Assembly (NCBI GenBank): GCA_937930495.1
Contig: CALGKL010000017.1
Coordinates: forward strand, 1 to 8,594
Direction of reading: 5' to 3'
From: an uncultured Gloeocapsa sp.
Lineage (GTDB): Bacteria; Cyanobacteriota; Cyanobacteriia; Cyanobacteriales; Gloeocapsaceae
DNA: 8,594 bases
The notes beneath the pieces are model-generated. The model was not told where the DNA came from. It saw only the letters and a program-made list of their open reading frames with translations, and did no database searches. The position numbers and the translations under genes were made by a program. This document shows positions 1 to 6,129 of this stretch, piece after piece (the stretch's first letter is position 1; the number at the start of each line of letters is the position of its first letter).

Positions 1-115
1 GTCGAAAAAAGCCGACCTTGGAGGTTTTTCTTAATAATAATTCAATGACTCCTAGAGCTATTAAAGCTTTGCCTGTATCTGGCTCTACGGTATTAATGTA
101 TAATGAGTTACCCAT
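1..115 (-). CDS. pta: phosphate acetyltransferase, N-terminal fragment (cut by window edge)
   Basis: Reading leftwards from an ATG at 115 gives 38 codons that remain open to the window edge. The peptide starts MGNSLYINTVEP, then DTGKALIALG, and ends in KVGFFR. This matches the N-terminal P-loop-like (BioD/AAA_26-type) domain of long bacterial phosphate acetyltransferases, where a first strand is followed by a degenerate GK nucleotide-binding loop (here around residues 12-17), a helix, and a KVGFFRP-like second strand. Pta interconverts acetyl-CoA and acetyl phosphate in the cytoplasm; the catalytic domain would lie outside the window. The gene follows the amidotransferase gene by 71 nt on the same strand and may be read through from it. 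No Shine-Dalgarno sequence sits directly before this ATG; an AAGGA at 135-139 is better placed for a three-codon mini-ORF just upstream. The family call rests on a short stretch, so it is good but not certain. Confidence 0.72.
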   Translation of the reverse strand, partial: MGNSLYINTVEPDTGKALIALGVIELLLRKTSKVGFFR

Positions 116-186
116 TTTTATGCTTGCATAATTTTCCTTGATTTTAAATCTGCTCAAATTAACTAACTAGCAAAATTTGTCTTTTC

Positions 187-960
187 TTAAGATTCTTGTA
201 AATTTAAAAGTTGCCAAGGAGTAGCTCGTAACTCAGTTAAGTATTCTGTTCTAAATACAGCGAGATGATGGTTAGGTAAACATTCATTGATGACAGCTTT
301 ACCAAACCTTTTACGTAAAAAAATATAGCTAGAAGAAAAAATCAGGGTATTAGACTCTAAACAATAGTGTAGGGAAATAGGGTTATTGTGTTTAACGACT
401 AATAATCTTTGGGGAACACGAGAATCTATAGCTAAAAAAGTATATTTACCTTCAAGATTACTTAATTTGAGTTTAAATAAAGCTAAAAGCTCCATTTCTT
501 GGGGACAATTATCGCTACAATCTGCTAGTAAACGAAAAATAATCTCACTATCGACCTGGGTTTGAGGAACAAAACCCCAACGCGCAAATAAGAGGCGATC
601 GTTATCTATATGTCCATTATGGATACCGTATACTGTTCCTGCTTGTAGGGGGTGATTATTACGGTTATCTTGGGGAGTACCTTGTGTGGGTAACCGGGTA
701 TGACCTAGGATTAGGACGGTATCTTGATTAATTTCTTGTAAAAGATTTTGATAAGTTTCAGTACTGACGAATTTATGTGCGGGAAGAGGTTGTTTGTCAA
801 TCCAGGTCTGACCATTAAGATTAATTATAGCCAAACCTGTGGCTGCTTCTCCTCGTTGTTCGTTGAAAAGGAGATTAGCGGTAAAATTCGACCGAATACC
901 CTCCCAGACTTGAGGCGATCGCTGTTGGGGGTATAAAAAGACACTAGCTATTCCACACAT
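187..960 (-). CDS. stand-alone class II glutamine amidotransferase (Ntn-hydrolase glutaminase)
   Basis: The 257-residue protein is a single class II glutaminase domain. Such domains hydrolyse glutamine to glutamate and pass the ammonia to a partner synthetase. The sequence begins MCGI, so Met removal exposes the N-terminal Cys nucleophile. The other expected elements are in order: RGEAATG at 36-42, GHTRLPTQG at 86-94 with the substrate-binding Arg89, NNHPL near 101-105, IHNG at 113-116 (oxyanion Asn115-Gly116) and DSE at 137-139 with Asp137. All glutaminase residues seem intact. The fold ends near residue 240 and there is no asparagine synthetase, GlmS isomerase, PurF or GltB domain fused to it, so the ammonia acceptor must be a separate protein. 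The amidoligase gene 27 nt upstream on the same strand is the obvious candidate. No clear Shine-Dalgarno is seen; the start is fixed by the catalytic Cys at position 2. Confidence 0.93.
   Translation of the reverse strand: MCGIASVFLYPQQRSPQVWEGIRSNFTANLLFNEQRGEAATGLAIINLNGQTWIDKQPLPAHKFVSTETYQNLLQEINQDTVLILGHTRLPTQGTPQDNRNNHPLQAGTVYGIHNGHIDNDRLLFARWGFVPQTQVDSEIIFRLLADCSDNCPQEMELLALFKLKLSNLEGKYTFLAIDSRVPQRLLVVKHNNPISLHYCLESNTLIFSSSYIFLRKRFGKAVINECLPNHHLAVFRTEYLTELRATPWQLLNLQES
915..922. repeat. HIP1 palindrome (GCGATCGC)
   Basis: This is an exact GCGATCGC octamer inside the amidotransferase gene. The octamer is strongly over-represented in many cyanobacterial genomes and supports the taxonomic placement. 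Several near-matches with one changed end base occur elsewhere, for example around 594 and 6514. Confidence 0.8.
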
Positions 961-987
961 TGAGAATTAATTAATACCGAAGGTTGA

Positions 988-2280
988 CTAGCTTTGAAAG
1001 ACCATTTTACCTTGACGGGAATCCCAGGATAATCCTCGCAGCTTATCCAATTCTTGGAGACGTCGTTCTAAACTTTGAGGTGTAAGATAGAGATTACGGG
1101 CTGCGTGCCAACGCCAAGCGTCGGGGGAAGCTAAATTCTCCCATTCGCCTAATTCTATACATTGCATCAAACGGCGATCGGTCTCATCAAAGCCGATTTC
1201 ATCTTGATTAGCTCTATTGACTAAAATCGATTCTATCTCTGGCCAATCATAACCGGCGCAACGCATGAGAGAGATGGGTTGTTCAGCCAAAGCGGTTAAG
1301 ATATCTAAAGCAGGATTATCGATGAAACGATTAAAAGTAGGGGCTAATAAGTCCAACAACTCATAACAACCTTGTCGCAACTCTTCAATCATCTCATCGG
1401 TGACACCGCTGGTATCACTGGTAGCTAGATTACCTTCATTATTACTCAGTTGGTCTAGTATTTCCACTTTACGTCGCCAGGGTTGTACTTTACCTACGTG
1501 AATCACCCCATATTGACTCAAGTCAACGGCTTTGAGAAGCATAGCTAAAAAGAGAAAAGTTTTGGCGGTAATCGAGGTAGCAGAGAAATCAGCATCGGGA
1601 AACCGAAACTCCACATGGAAAGGGAAAAGATCCCCTGTCTCAGTAAAGTCAATATGTTCGAGATTGAGAAAGTTTTGATGTTCTGGTACTCGACGACTTT
1701 GTTTGAGAGCGGTTTTAATCTCTTGCATAGTCATCATACCGGGGGAGAGATTGACCATTTCCAGGTGACTATTATGATTGCGACGACGACAGAGACTTTC
1801 TCTTTTTTCTCCTCCGGAGGTAATAAATTTGAGTTCTGGTGCGTAACGACGGGTTAAATTCCAGAGATTGGCTAAGATCAATTCGGGTACTGGTTCTCCT
1901 AAACCAGGGGTTAAGAGGTGAAAATGAAGTCCACAGGTAGCTTTGGGACGAGCGCCTTTCTCCTGTAATACTTGCAAGATTCTAGTATATTGTTCTTGAA
2001 GTTTACGAAAATGGGGTTGACGACCAATGATTCTGATTTCGATCCCACAATGTTCTGGTGTAATGTCCAAGACTCCATTGCTACCGAGTTTCTCTAAACT
2101 ATGGGATGGTTGGAGAGCTTGGTTAATCTCTTCTTCAAAAACCGCACGTTTGATTTTTTTGGGGATTGCTACTTCTAACTCTGTACCAATTTTTGTAACT
2201 CGATACAGTAAATCTTTCCAGTAACTATCCTCGCTGGGTGAGAGGGTTTTTTTGCTCGGGAGGATAATCGGATCTTTCAT
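988..2280 (-). CDS. amidoligase family protein (glutamine-synthetase-fold COOH-NH2 ligase)
   Basis: The 430-residue protein carries the signature of the predicted amidoligase family related to glutamine synthetase (Amidoligase_2 type). Visible motifs in order are GTELEV at 32-37 (metal-binding acidic strand), GSNGVLD at 66-72 followed by GIEIR at 79-83, TCGLHFHL at 115-122 (the family's G-x-H-x-H), an Arg/His/Asn-rich segment RRRNHNSH at 165-172, and HVEFRFPDAD at 222-231. These are the metal, ATP and substrate residues expected of a ligase that phosphorylates a carboxylate and forms an amide. After about residue 270 there is a C-terminal extension of roughly 160 residues, mostly helical and Trp/Arg-rich near its end, which I do not recognise. 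The substrate is unknown; members are predicted to work in peptide or cell-wall modification or secondary metabolite synthesis. The gene sits 21 nt after the small His/Cys protein and 27 nt before the amidotransferase, which could feed it ammonia. A possible ribosome site AAGGGG lies at 2291-2296. Confidence 0.88.
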   Translation of the reverse strand: MKDPIILPSKKTLSPSEDSYWKDLLYRVTKIGTELEVAIPKKIKRAVFEEEINQALQPSHSLEKLGSNGVLDITPEHCGIEIRIIGRQPHFRKLQEQYTRILQVLQEKGARPKATCGLHFHLLTPGLGEPVPELILANLWNLTRRYAPELKFITSGGEKRESLCRRRNHNSHLEMVNLSPGMMTMQEIKTALKQSRRVPEHQNFLNLEHIDFTETGDLFPFHVEFRFPDADFSATSITAKTFLFLAMLLKAVDLSQYGVIHVGKVQPWRRKVEILDQLSNNEGNLATSDTSGVTDEMIEELRQGCYELLDLLAPTFNRFIDNPALDILTALAEQPISLMRCAGYDWPEIESILVNRANQDEIGFDETDRRLMQCIELGEWENLASPDAWRWHAARNLYLTPQSLERRLQELDKLRGLSWDSRQGKMVFQS

Positions 2281-2301
2281 CTTGGCTCAGCCCCTTGGGA
2301 T

Positions 2302-2778
2302 TTAAACTCGACTAAACTCAATAATTGAGCCTTTACCTTCGGACCATTTAGTGATATTTTCGTGTACTTTATAACCCATGCGTTTTAGAGCTGAACGACT
2401 AGCGTTCATGATGGGACAAATGTAGGGATATTCTACTCCTGCTTCTGTTAATTTATCAGTAAAACTACGGTTGACACAATTATGAACTTTAAGGCGGAAA
2501 TTATCTTCATCTATTTTTTCAATATCGATATCACTAGCAAAACCATACTCATCGATAAAGATACGACTGACTTCCATTAAAACAGTTTCGGGGTCTTCAC
2601 CGGCGATTTCTAATCCCATTTCTTTTTCCATTACTTTCAGGATTTCATCCCCCATGACATTGGTAAAAGCGTTAACACCTTTTTTCCCCAAAAGATTCCA
2701 AGCTCCTGCTGTTACACTTAATAAGGCTAGATTAGTTAAACGCAATCTATTTTCTTTTTTCTTTTCTTCAGTAGCCAT
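2302..2778 (-). CDS. small protein with His-x-Cys and Cys-Pro motifs, possible MetOD1/V4R-like sensor domain
   Basis: This encodes 158 residues if translation starts at the ATG at 2778. An upstream in-frame ATG at 2793 would add five residues (MEMKT), but a GGAG at 2788-2791 stands 9 nt before the 2778 start and overlaps the longer version, so I prefer 2778. The N-terminus is basic, followed by a hydrophobic stretch (LTNLALLSVTAGAWNLLG) that reads more like a buried helix than a membrane anchor. The rest is an alpha/beta domain with VHNCVN (His99, Cys101) and YICPIMNAS (Cys121-Pro122), ending in a strand, IIEFSRV. That pattern of paired Cys near the C-terminus recalls methanogen-output (MetOD1) and V4R small-molecule-binding domains, but I cannot confirm this and assign no function. 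It is the first gene of the tight amidoligase cluster, so it may sense, bind or present a ligand for that enzyme. It is cytoplasmic as far as I can see. Confidence 0.8.
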   Translation of the reverse strand: MATEEKKKENRLRLTNLALLSVTAGAWNLLGKKGVNAFTNVMGDEILKVMEKEMGLEIAGEDPETVLMEVSRIFIDEYGFASDIDIEKIDEDNFRLKVHNCVNRSFTDKLTEAGVEYPYICPIMNASRSALKRMGYKVHENITKWSEGKGSIIEFSRV

Positions 2779-2787
2779 TGTTTTCAT

Positions 2788-2791
2788 CTCC
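2788..2791 (-). promoter_or_regulatory. ribosome binding site deciding the start at 2778
   Basis: Read on the minus strand this is GGAG, 9 nt before the ATG at 2778. It lies inside the coding sequence that would result from using the ATG at 2793, which itself has only AT-rich sequence before it. It therefore supports the shorter protein beginning MATEEKKK. Confidence 0.5.
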
Positions 2792-2891
2792 ATTTCAGTA
2801 TTTTTACGGTTAAATCTTGGCTCGAAATATAGATTTGGTTTTATTTTTACCTCGCTATTTTGATTTATTTTTAACTATTAATTATGTTTAT

Positions 2892-2897
2892 ATAATA
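2892..2897 (-). promoter_or_regulatory. candidate -10 element of the amidoligase cluster
   Basis: On the minus strand the sequence reads TATTATATAA, a good match to a sigma-70 -10 box, in the only long gap before the three-gene cluster. The sequence 17-18 nt upstream (TTAGAC) matches the -35 consensus poorly, and chance matches are common in such AT-rich DNA, so this is only a suggestion. Confidence 0.25.
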
Positions 2898-3085
2898 ATT
2901 CTTTTTTGAGAGGAAGTCTAATTTTTTAAGACTTTTTAATATAAAGTAAAATAACTTTAGTTATTTGAAAAAAATTAATTAATTCACCTAAGCTAATTCT
3001 AAAAAAAATCAGTTTATTTTGAGATATAGTTCTTAAATAAGATTACAATTACTAAGTTGAACTTTAAGAGATTAGGGACTAGAGA

Positions 3086-3138
3086 AGAGAGGAGAAGTGA
3101 AACAATAATCATTCCCTCATTTCATCTAACTCCTCTCT
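3086..3138. repeat. imperfect inverted repeat downstream of ispG
   Basis: The arm AGAGAGGAG at 3086-3094 is exactly complementary to CTCCTCTCT at 3130-3138, and inside it TGAAA at 3098-3102 pairs with TTTCA at 3120-3124, leaving a 17-nt loop. It begins 8 nt after the ispG stop codon in the direction of transcription. No T-run follows the stem on the minus strand, so it is not a classical intrinsic terminator; it could stabilise the mRNA 3' end or be a small repeat element. Confidence 0.5.
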
Positions 3139-3145
3139 AGGGATT

Positions 3146-4366
3146 CTAGGGATCTACCCAACGACCATCGGCTTTAATTAGGTTAATTAATTCTTCTACC
3201 CCTTGGGATTCAGGGACTTTTTTAATTTCTTCTCGACCACGATAGAGAGATATATAACCTGCTTGTTTACCTACATAGCCATAGTCAGCGTCAGCCATTT
3301 CTCCGGGACCGTTGACGATACAACCCATAACGGCGATGTCTAAACCGGTTAAGTGCTTAGTAGCTTCTCTGACTTTGTGGAGGACTTCTTCTAGGTTAAA
3401 GAGGGTACGACCACAGGAGGGACAAGCGACGTATTCTACCATAGTTTTACGTAATCCCAGGGCTTGGAGAATACTGTAACAGACGGGTATCTCTTTTTCT
3501 GGTGCTTCGGTTAAAGAAACACGAATTGTATCTCCGATTCCTTCGGCTAATAGTGTTGCAATCCCTGCGGTAGATTTAATGCGACCATATTCTCCGTCTC
3601 CTGCTTCGGTTACGCCTAGATGTAGAGGATAATCCATACCTAGTTCATCCATCCTTTTAACCATCAGACGATAAGCAGCTAACATCACAGGAACGCGAGA
3701 AGCTTTCAGAGAAATAATCAGGTTATGAAAGTCAAGAGATTGACAAATTCTGATAAATTCTAGGGCGGATTCTACCATCCCTTCGGGTGTATCCCCATAG
3801 GTAAATAACATTCTTTCGGCTAAAGAACCATGGTTAACGCCAATACGCATGGCTTTATCTTGTTCTCGCAGAGAAAGTACTAGAGGTTCGAGGGTTTGTC
3901 GGATTTGTTCGCCAATTTCGGTAAATTCTGCTTCGGTATATTCCTGGCGATCTGCTTTAGGTTTTTCAAACACGTACAATCCAGGATTGATTCTGACTTT
4001 ATCTACGTGTTTAGCTACTTCTAGAGCGATTTTCAGACCATTATGATGTACATCCGCTACTAGAGGAACTGGTTTATAGGTTTGCGCTAGTTTTTGTTTG
4101 ATTTCAGCTAAAGCTTTGGCATGGGCTAGACTAGGTACGGTGACACGAACTATTTCACAACCGCTTTCATGGAGACGCCGAATACCAGCGACTGAACCTT
4201 CGATATCGAGGGTATCTTCATTAATCATCGATTGTACAACTACGGGATGTCCTCCACCGATGATCACGTCTCCTACTCGCACAGGTCGTGTTTTGCGTCG
4301 GTGAATGGTAGTATCTAGCAGCGGATCTGTGGGGGGGTTTTGATTAGGTTTGTCCAGAGTTTGCAT
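3146..4366 (-). CDS. ispG: 4-hydroxy-3-methylbut-2-en-1-yl diphosphate synthase (IspG/GcpE)
   Basis: IspG converts 2-C-methyl-D-erythritol 2,4-cyclodiphosphate into HMBPP, the penultimate step of the MEP isoprenoid pathway that feeds carotenoids, phytol and quinones. The 406-residue protein is full length for the short bacterial/cyanobacterial form without the plant insert. The TIM-barrel part opens with [20 protein letters not shown] (26-45) and includes VADVHHNG (103-110), VRINPG (124-129), GVNHGS (176-181) and LGVTEAGDG (250-258). The C-terminal domain holds the [4Fe-4S] ligands Cys315 and Cys318 (ACPSCGRT) and Cys349 in GCIVNGPGE, with the catalytic Glu356. In cyanobacteria electrons come from ferredoxin. 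The start codon has no clear Shine-Dalgarno. The gene follows the glycosyl-hydrolase-like gene by 64 nt on the same strand and could be partly co-transcribed with it, though the two have no evident shared pathway. Confidence 0.97.
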   Translation of the reverse strand: MQTLDKPNQNPPTDPLLDTTIHRRKTRPVRVGDVIIGGGHPVVVQSMINEDTLDIEGSVAGIRRLHESGCEIVRVTVPSLAHAKALAEIKQKLAQTYKPVPLVADVHHNGLKIALEVAKHVDKVRINPGLYVFEKPKADRQEYTEAEFTEIGEQIRQTLEPLVLSLREQDKAMRIGVNHGSLAERMLFTYGDTPEGMVESALEFIRICQSLDFHNLIISLKASRVPVMLAAYRLMVKRMDELGMDYPLHLGVTEAGDGEYGRIKSTAGIATLLAEGIGDTIRVSLTEAPEKEIPVCYSILQALGLRKTMVEYVACPSCGRTLFNLEEVLHKVREATKHLTGLDIAVMGCIVNGPGEMADADYGYVGKQAGYISLYRGREEIKKVPESQGVEELINLIKADGRWVDP

Positions 4367-4419
4367 AATCTACTAGGTAAAAGCGATTGAGTCGTCTCTA
4401 ACCAATGGTATCATTAAGG

Positions 4420-4440
4420 GGAGTGAGGAGTTAGGAGTGA
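4420..4440. repeat. short tandem heptamer repeat (GGAGTGA x3)
   Basis: Three contiguous heptamers are present: GGAGTGA at 4420-4426, GGAGTTA at 4427-4433 and GGAGTGA at 4434-4440, followed by GGGG. Short heptamer repeats of this kind are frequent between genes in cyanobacteria. Here the repeat runs into the coding sequence: on the minus strand it provides the last residues and the TAA stop of the glycosyl-hydrolase-like gene. Confidence 0.7.
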
Positions 4441-5600
4441 GGGGTTCCTAACTTTGGTCGTTCTACTGGTGTTGAAAACACTCTTTTAAAGTTTTTGAGA
4501 CGTTCTAGGGGGGATTCTCGGGATAAATTCCATAAACTTTCGTAAAAGAAGAGGGATACTCCTGCAAATTCTTGCTCTCTGACTGTTTCGATTTGTTCTT
4601 CAATCTGTGTAAAGGGGATGGGACGTCCTTTGAGTCCTGTTAAAATACCAATACTGACGGGAATATGCCCTCGGGCAGCGATAACTTCGGGTTGGTTTAA
4701 TTCTCTGTTAAAGTCACTTAGATTATTACGGTATAGTTGTAAAACTAATTCTTCGATTAAGCCTTTTCTTTCCCAGGTTTCCCAGTCTAAAAGATATTGA
4801 TTCAAAGAGAATCCCTGGGGATTGGGAGAAACAGAAACGATCGCCTTGGGGTTAGCTGCTTTGATAGTTTTAAATAATTGTTCCATATATTGGGTAATGT
4901 GATCAGCACGCCAACGAATCCACTCTGAATCCTGAGGATTTGGAGGTGGGATTTTACCCTGATGTTCTTGTTTATATAGGTTAATGGTCCAATCATCATA
5001 GCCAAAATCCACGGGATAACCGAAATGGTCATCAAATTGGATCCCATCTACATCATATTTACTGACAATTTCAACGACTAAATCGGTGATGAATTGTTGT
5101 ACTTCGGGGTGGAGGGGATTTAACCAGACGCGGGGATGGATATTTCCTTCTAACCAGATAGTGTCACCGTCGAGACGTTGAGTTAACCATTGGGGATGAA
5201 GTTTAGCTAATTCTGATTCACTAGGTGCCATAAAGCCAAATTCAAACCAGGGGATTACCGCCATTTTTTGGTTATGTCCGTAGTCAATGACTTCTTGGAG
5301 GATATCTCGCTCTGGTGGGGTTAAACTAGGGTCAATAGATTTACCAATGGTTTTGTTGGTAACTTGACTAGGGTAAAGGGTATAACCTGAGTTCCAAACC
5401 GTGGGATAAAGGGTATTAATATTCAATTGAGCTAGTCTATTAATACCGTTGGCGGTTTGTTCGGGGTACAATAGGATATCACTATCGATATTCGTTAGCC
5501 ATACTCCCCTGAGTTCGTTTTTGGCTTGAGAGTAACTTTTTGGCGATAAAAGCAGACTGAGCATCACCCCTATCATTAAGAGAATCGCTAATTTTTTCAT
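4431..5600 (-). CDS. exported family 10-like glycosyl hydrolase (GHL10/DUF187 type)
   Basis: The 389-residue protein resembles the GHL10 group of glycosyl-hydrolase-like proteins found in many cyanobacteria and firmicutes. A signal peptide is clear: MKK, then a hydrophobic core (LAILLMIGVMLSLLL), with probable cleavage near SYSQA at 22-26, so the enzyme acts outside the cytoplasmic membrane. The mature part starts with ELRGVWLTNIDS (29-40), typical of the first strand of this barrel, then WFEFGFM (118-124), RVWLNPLHPEV (157-167), VDGIQFDDHFGYP (184-196) with the candidate acidic residues Asp190-Asp191, VSVSPNP (256-262) and GVSLFFYE (347-354). The substrate is unknown; cell-wall or extracellular polysaccharide is a reasonable guess from the family and location. 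The C-terminus and stop codon lie in a heptamer repeat. The gene is divergent from the zinc-ribbon gene across 46 bp. Confidence 0.88.
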   Translation of the reverse strand: MKKLAILLMIGVMLSLLLSPKSYSQAKNELRGVWLTNIDSDILLYPEQTANGINRLAQLNINTLYPTVWNSGYTLYPSQVTNKTIGKSIDPSLTPPERDILQEVIDYGHNQKMAVIPWFEFGFMAPSESELAKLHPQWLTQRLDGDTIWLEGNIHPRVWLNPLHPEVQQFITDLVVEIVSKYDVDGIQFDDHFGYPVDFGYDDWTINLYKQEHQGKIPPPNPQDSEWIRWRADHITQYMEQLFKTIKAANPKAIVSVSPNPQGFSLNQYLLDWETWERKGLIEELVLQLYRNNLSDFNRELNQPEVIAARGHIPVSIGILTGLKGRPIPFTQIEEQIETVREQEFAGVSLFFYESLWNLSRESPLERLKNFKRVFSTPVERPKLGTPHS

Positions 5601-5646
5601 TTAGGTTAGACTAAAACAGTGGTTAATTTTTGTCATAGCAGTTATT
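5601..5646. promoter_or_regulatory. short divergent intergenic region
   Basis: Only 46 bp separate the start codons of the leftward glycosyl-hydrolase-like gene and the rightward zinc-ribbon gene. Neither start has a recognisable Shine-Dalgarno. On the minus strand TGCTATGAC around 5628-5636 could serve as an extended -10, but this is weak. Since 46 bp cannot hold two complete standard promoters plus leaders side by side, the promoters probably overlap or lie partly within the opposing genes. Confidence 0.4.
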
Positions 5647-6129
5647 ATGCCTTACGTATCTGAACTGGGAACAGGTCAACTGGTTTATTTAGATAATCAA
5701 AATGACCAAACTATTTTTACAATCGTTAGTAGTAGTCCCGGACAACAACAACAAGCAACTAATTCTTTTACTACTGGTCCTTGGACGGCACCACCTGAAA
5801 TATTACAAAATTCTGCTAATGTAGTCCTGAAAATCTTTACTGCTAATGGAGAACAAATTATTCAAATTCAGGGTAATCAAACTAGTGTGATGACTAATGC
5901 TCGGGTGTTACCTATGCAAAAAATTGAGAGAATGCCTCAGAGTATTATGCAGCCAATGCAGCCAATGCAGCCAATGCAACCGATGGGGGGAATGAGTATG
6001 AAAATGGGTAATATGGAAATGAATATGGGAATTAGTAATTCTACCAGTAAGAGTTTTTGTCCTAGTTGTGGTGCTCGAGTAAATCAGGGTGATCGCTTTT
6101 GTTCTAGTTGCGGTTATAAGTTAGTCTAA
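5647..6129 (+). CDS. Met-rich protein with C-terminal zinc ribbon
   Basis: This 160-residue protein is the only plus-strand gene. Residues 1-90 form a compact domain with several predicted strands ([30 protein letters not shown]), of no family I recognise. A low-complexity linker follows: four tandem MQP triplets at 101-112 and then a Met-rich stretch with Met116, 118, 120, 123, 125 and 127. The C-terminus is a zinc ribbon, Cys138-x2-Cys141 and Cys152-x2-Cys155 (FCPSCGARV ... [10 protein letters not shown]), the double CxxC type commonly found at one end of bacterial regulatory or membrane-associated proteins. There is no signal peptide or membrane segment, so the protein is cytoplasmic. Zinc binding is likely; function is unknown. 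The stop codon overlaps that of the converging chemoreceptor gene. Confidence 0.85.
   Translation: MPYVSELGTGQLVYLDNQNDQTIFTIVSSSPGQQQQATNSFTTGPWTAPPEILQNSANVVLKIFTANGEQIIQIQGNQTSVMTNARVLPMQKIERMPQSIMQPMQPMQPMQPMGGMSMKMGNMEMNMGISNSTSKSFCPSCGARVNQGDRFCSSCGYKLV
5947..5982 (+). repeat. 9-bp tandem repeat encoding Met-Gln-Pro
   Basis: The unit ATGCAGCCA occurs three times exactly (5947-5973) and a fourth time with changes (ATGCAACCG, 5974-5982). It is in frame with the zinc-ribbon gene and encodes four MQP triplets. Near-identical codons suggest recent expansion by slippage, so the copy number may differ between strains. Confidence 0.85.

Larger units (their letters stand above)
2794..3145. other. 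AT-rich intergenic region between ispG and the amidoligase cluster
   Basis: This 352-bp stretch has no convincing reading frame on either strand. It is very AT-rich, with runs of A and T and a TTAATTAATT-like tract near 2973-2982. On the minus strand a TATTAT hexamer at 2892-2897, about 100 nt before the first gene of the amidoligase cluster, is a plausible -10 element, but no good -35 hexamer is placed before it. The right end holds an inverted repeat (3086-3138) just past the ispG stop. The region most likely contains the 3' end of the ispG transcript and the promoter of the downstream cluster. Confidence 0.6.

Noticed and set aside
187..2778. Amidoligase cluster as a defence or toxin-modification island
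   Set aside because: It sits between housekeeping genes (ispG, pta) with similar base composition and no mobile, nuclease or toxin genes, so a metabolic role is the simpler reading.
2654..2863. 69-codon open frame on the plus strand across the start of the small His/Cys gene
   Set aside because: It is mostly antisense to a supported gene and ends in AT-rich DNA that yields Phe-rich sequence; no start signal.
2914..2937. AAGTCT/AGACTT hairpin followed by five T residues, possible plus-strand terminator
   Set aside because: The stem is only 6 bp with two G-C pairs and a 9-nt AT loop, and no plus-strand gene precedes it.
2940..2945. TATAAA on the plus strand as a promoter for a small RNA
   Set aside because: No -35 hexamer at suitable spacing and no defined downstream RNA structure; such hexamers are expected by chance in this AT-rich gap.
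3060..3145. Possible CRISPR repeat or attachment site from the GAGAGGAG-type arms
   Set aside because: There is only one pair of arms in opposite orientation, with no regularly spaced direct repeats and no cas, integrase or tRNA gene nearby.
4802..5047. 81-codon open frame on the minus strand
   Set aside because: It is an alternative frame inside the glycosyl-hydrolase-like gene on the same strand; the long frame carries the family motifs.
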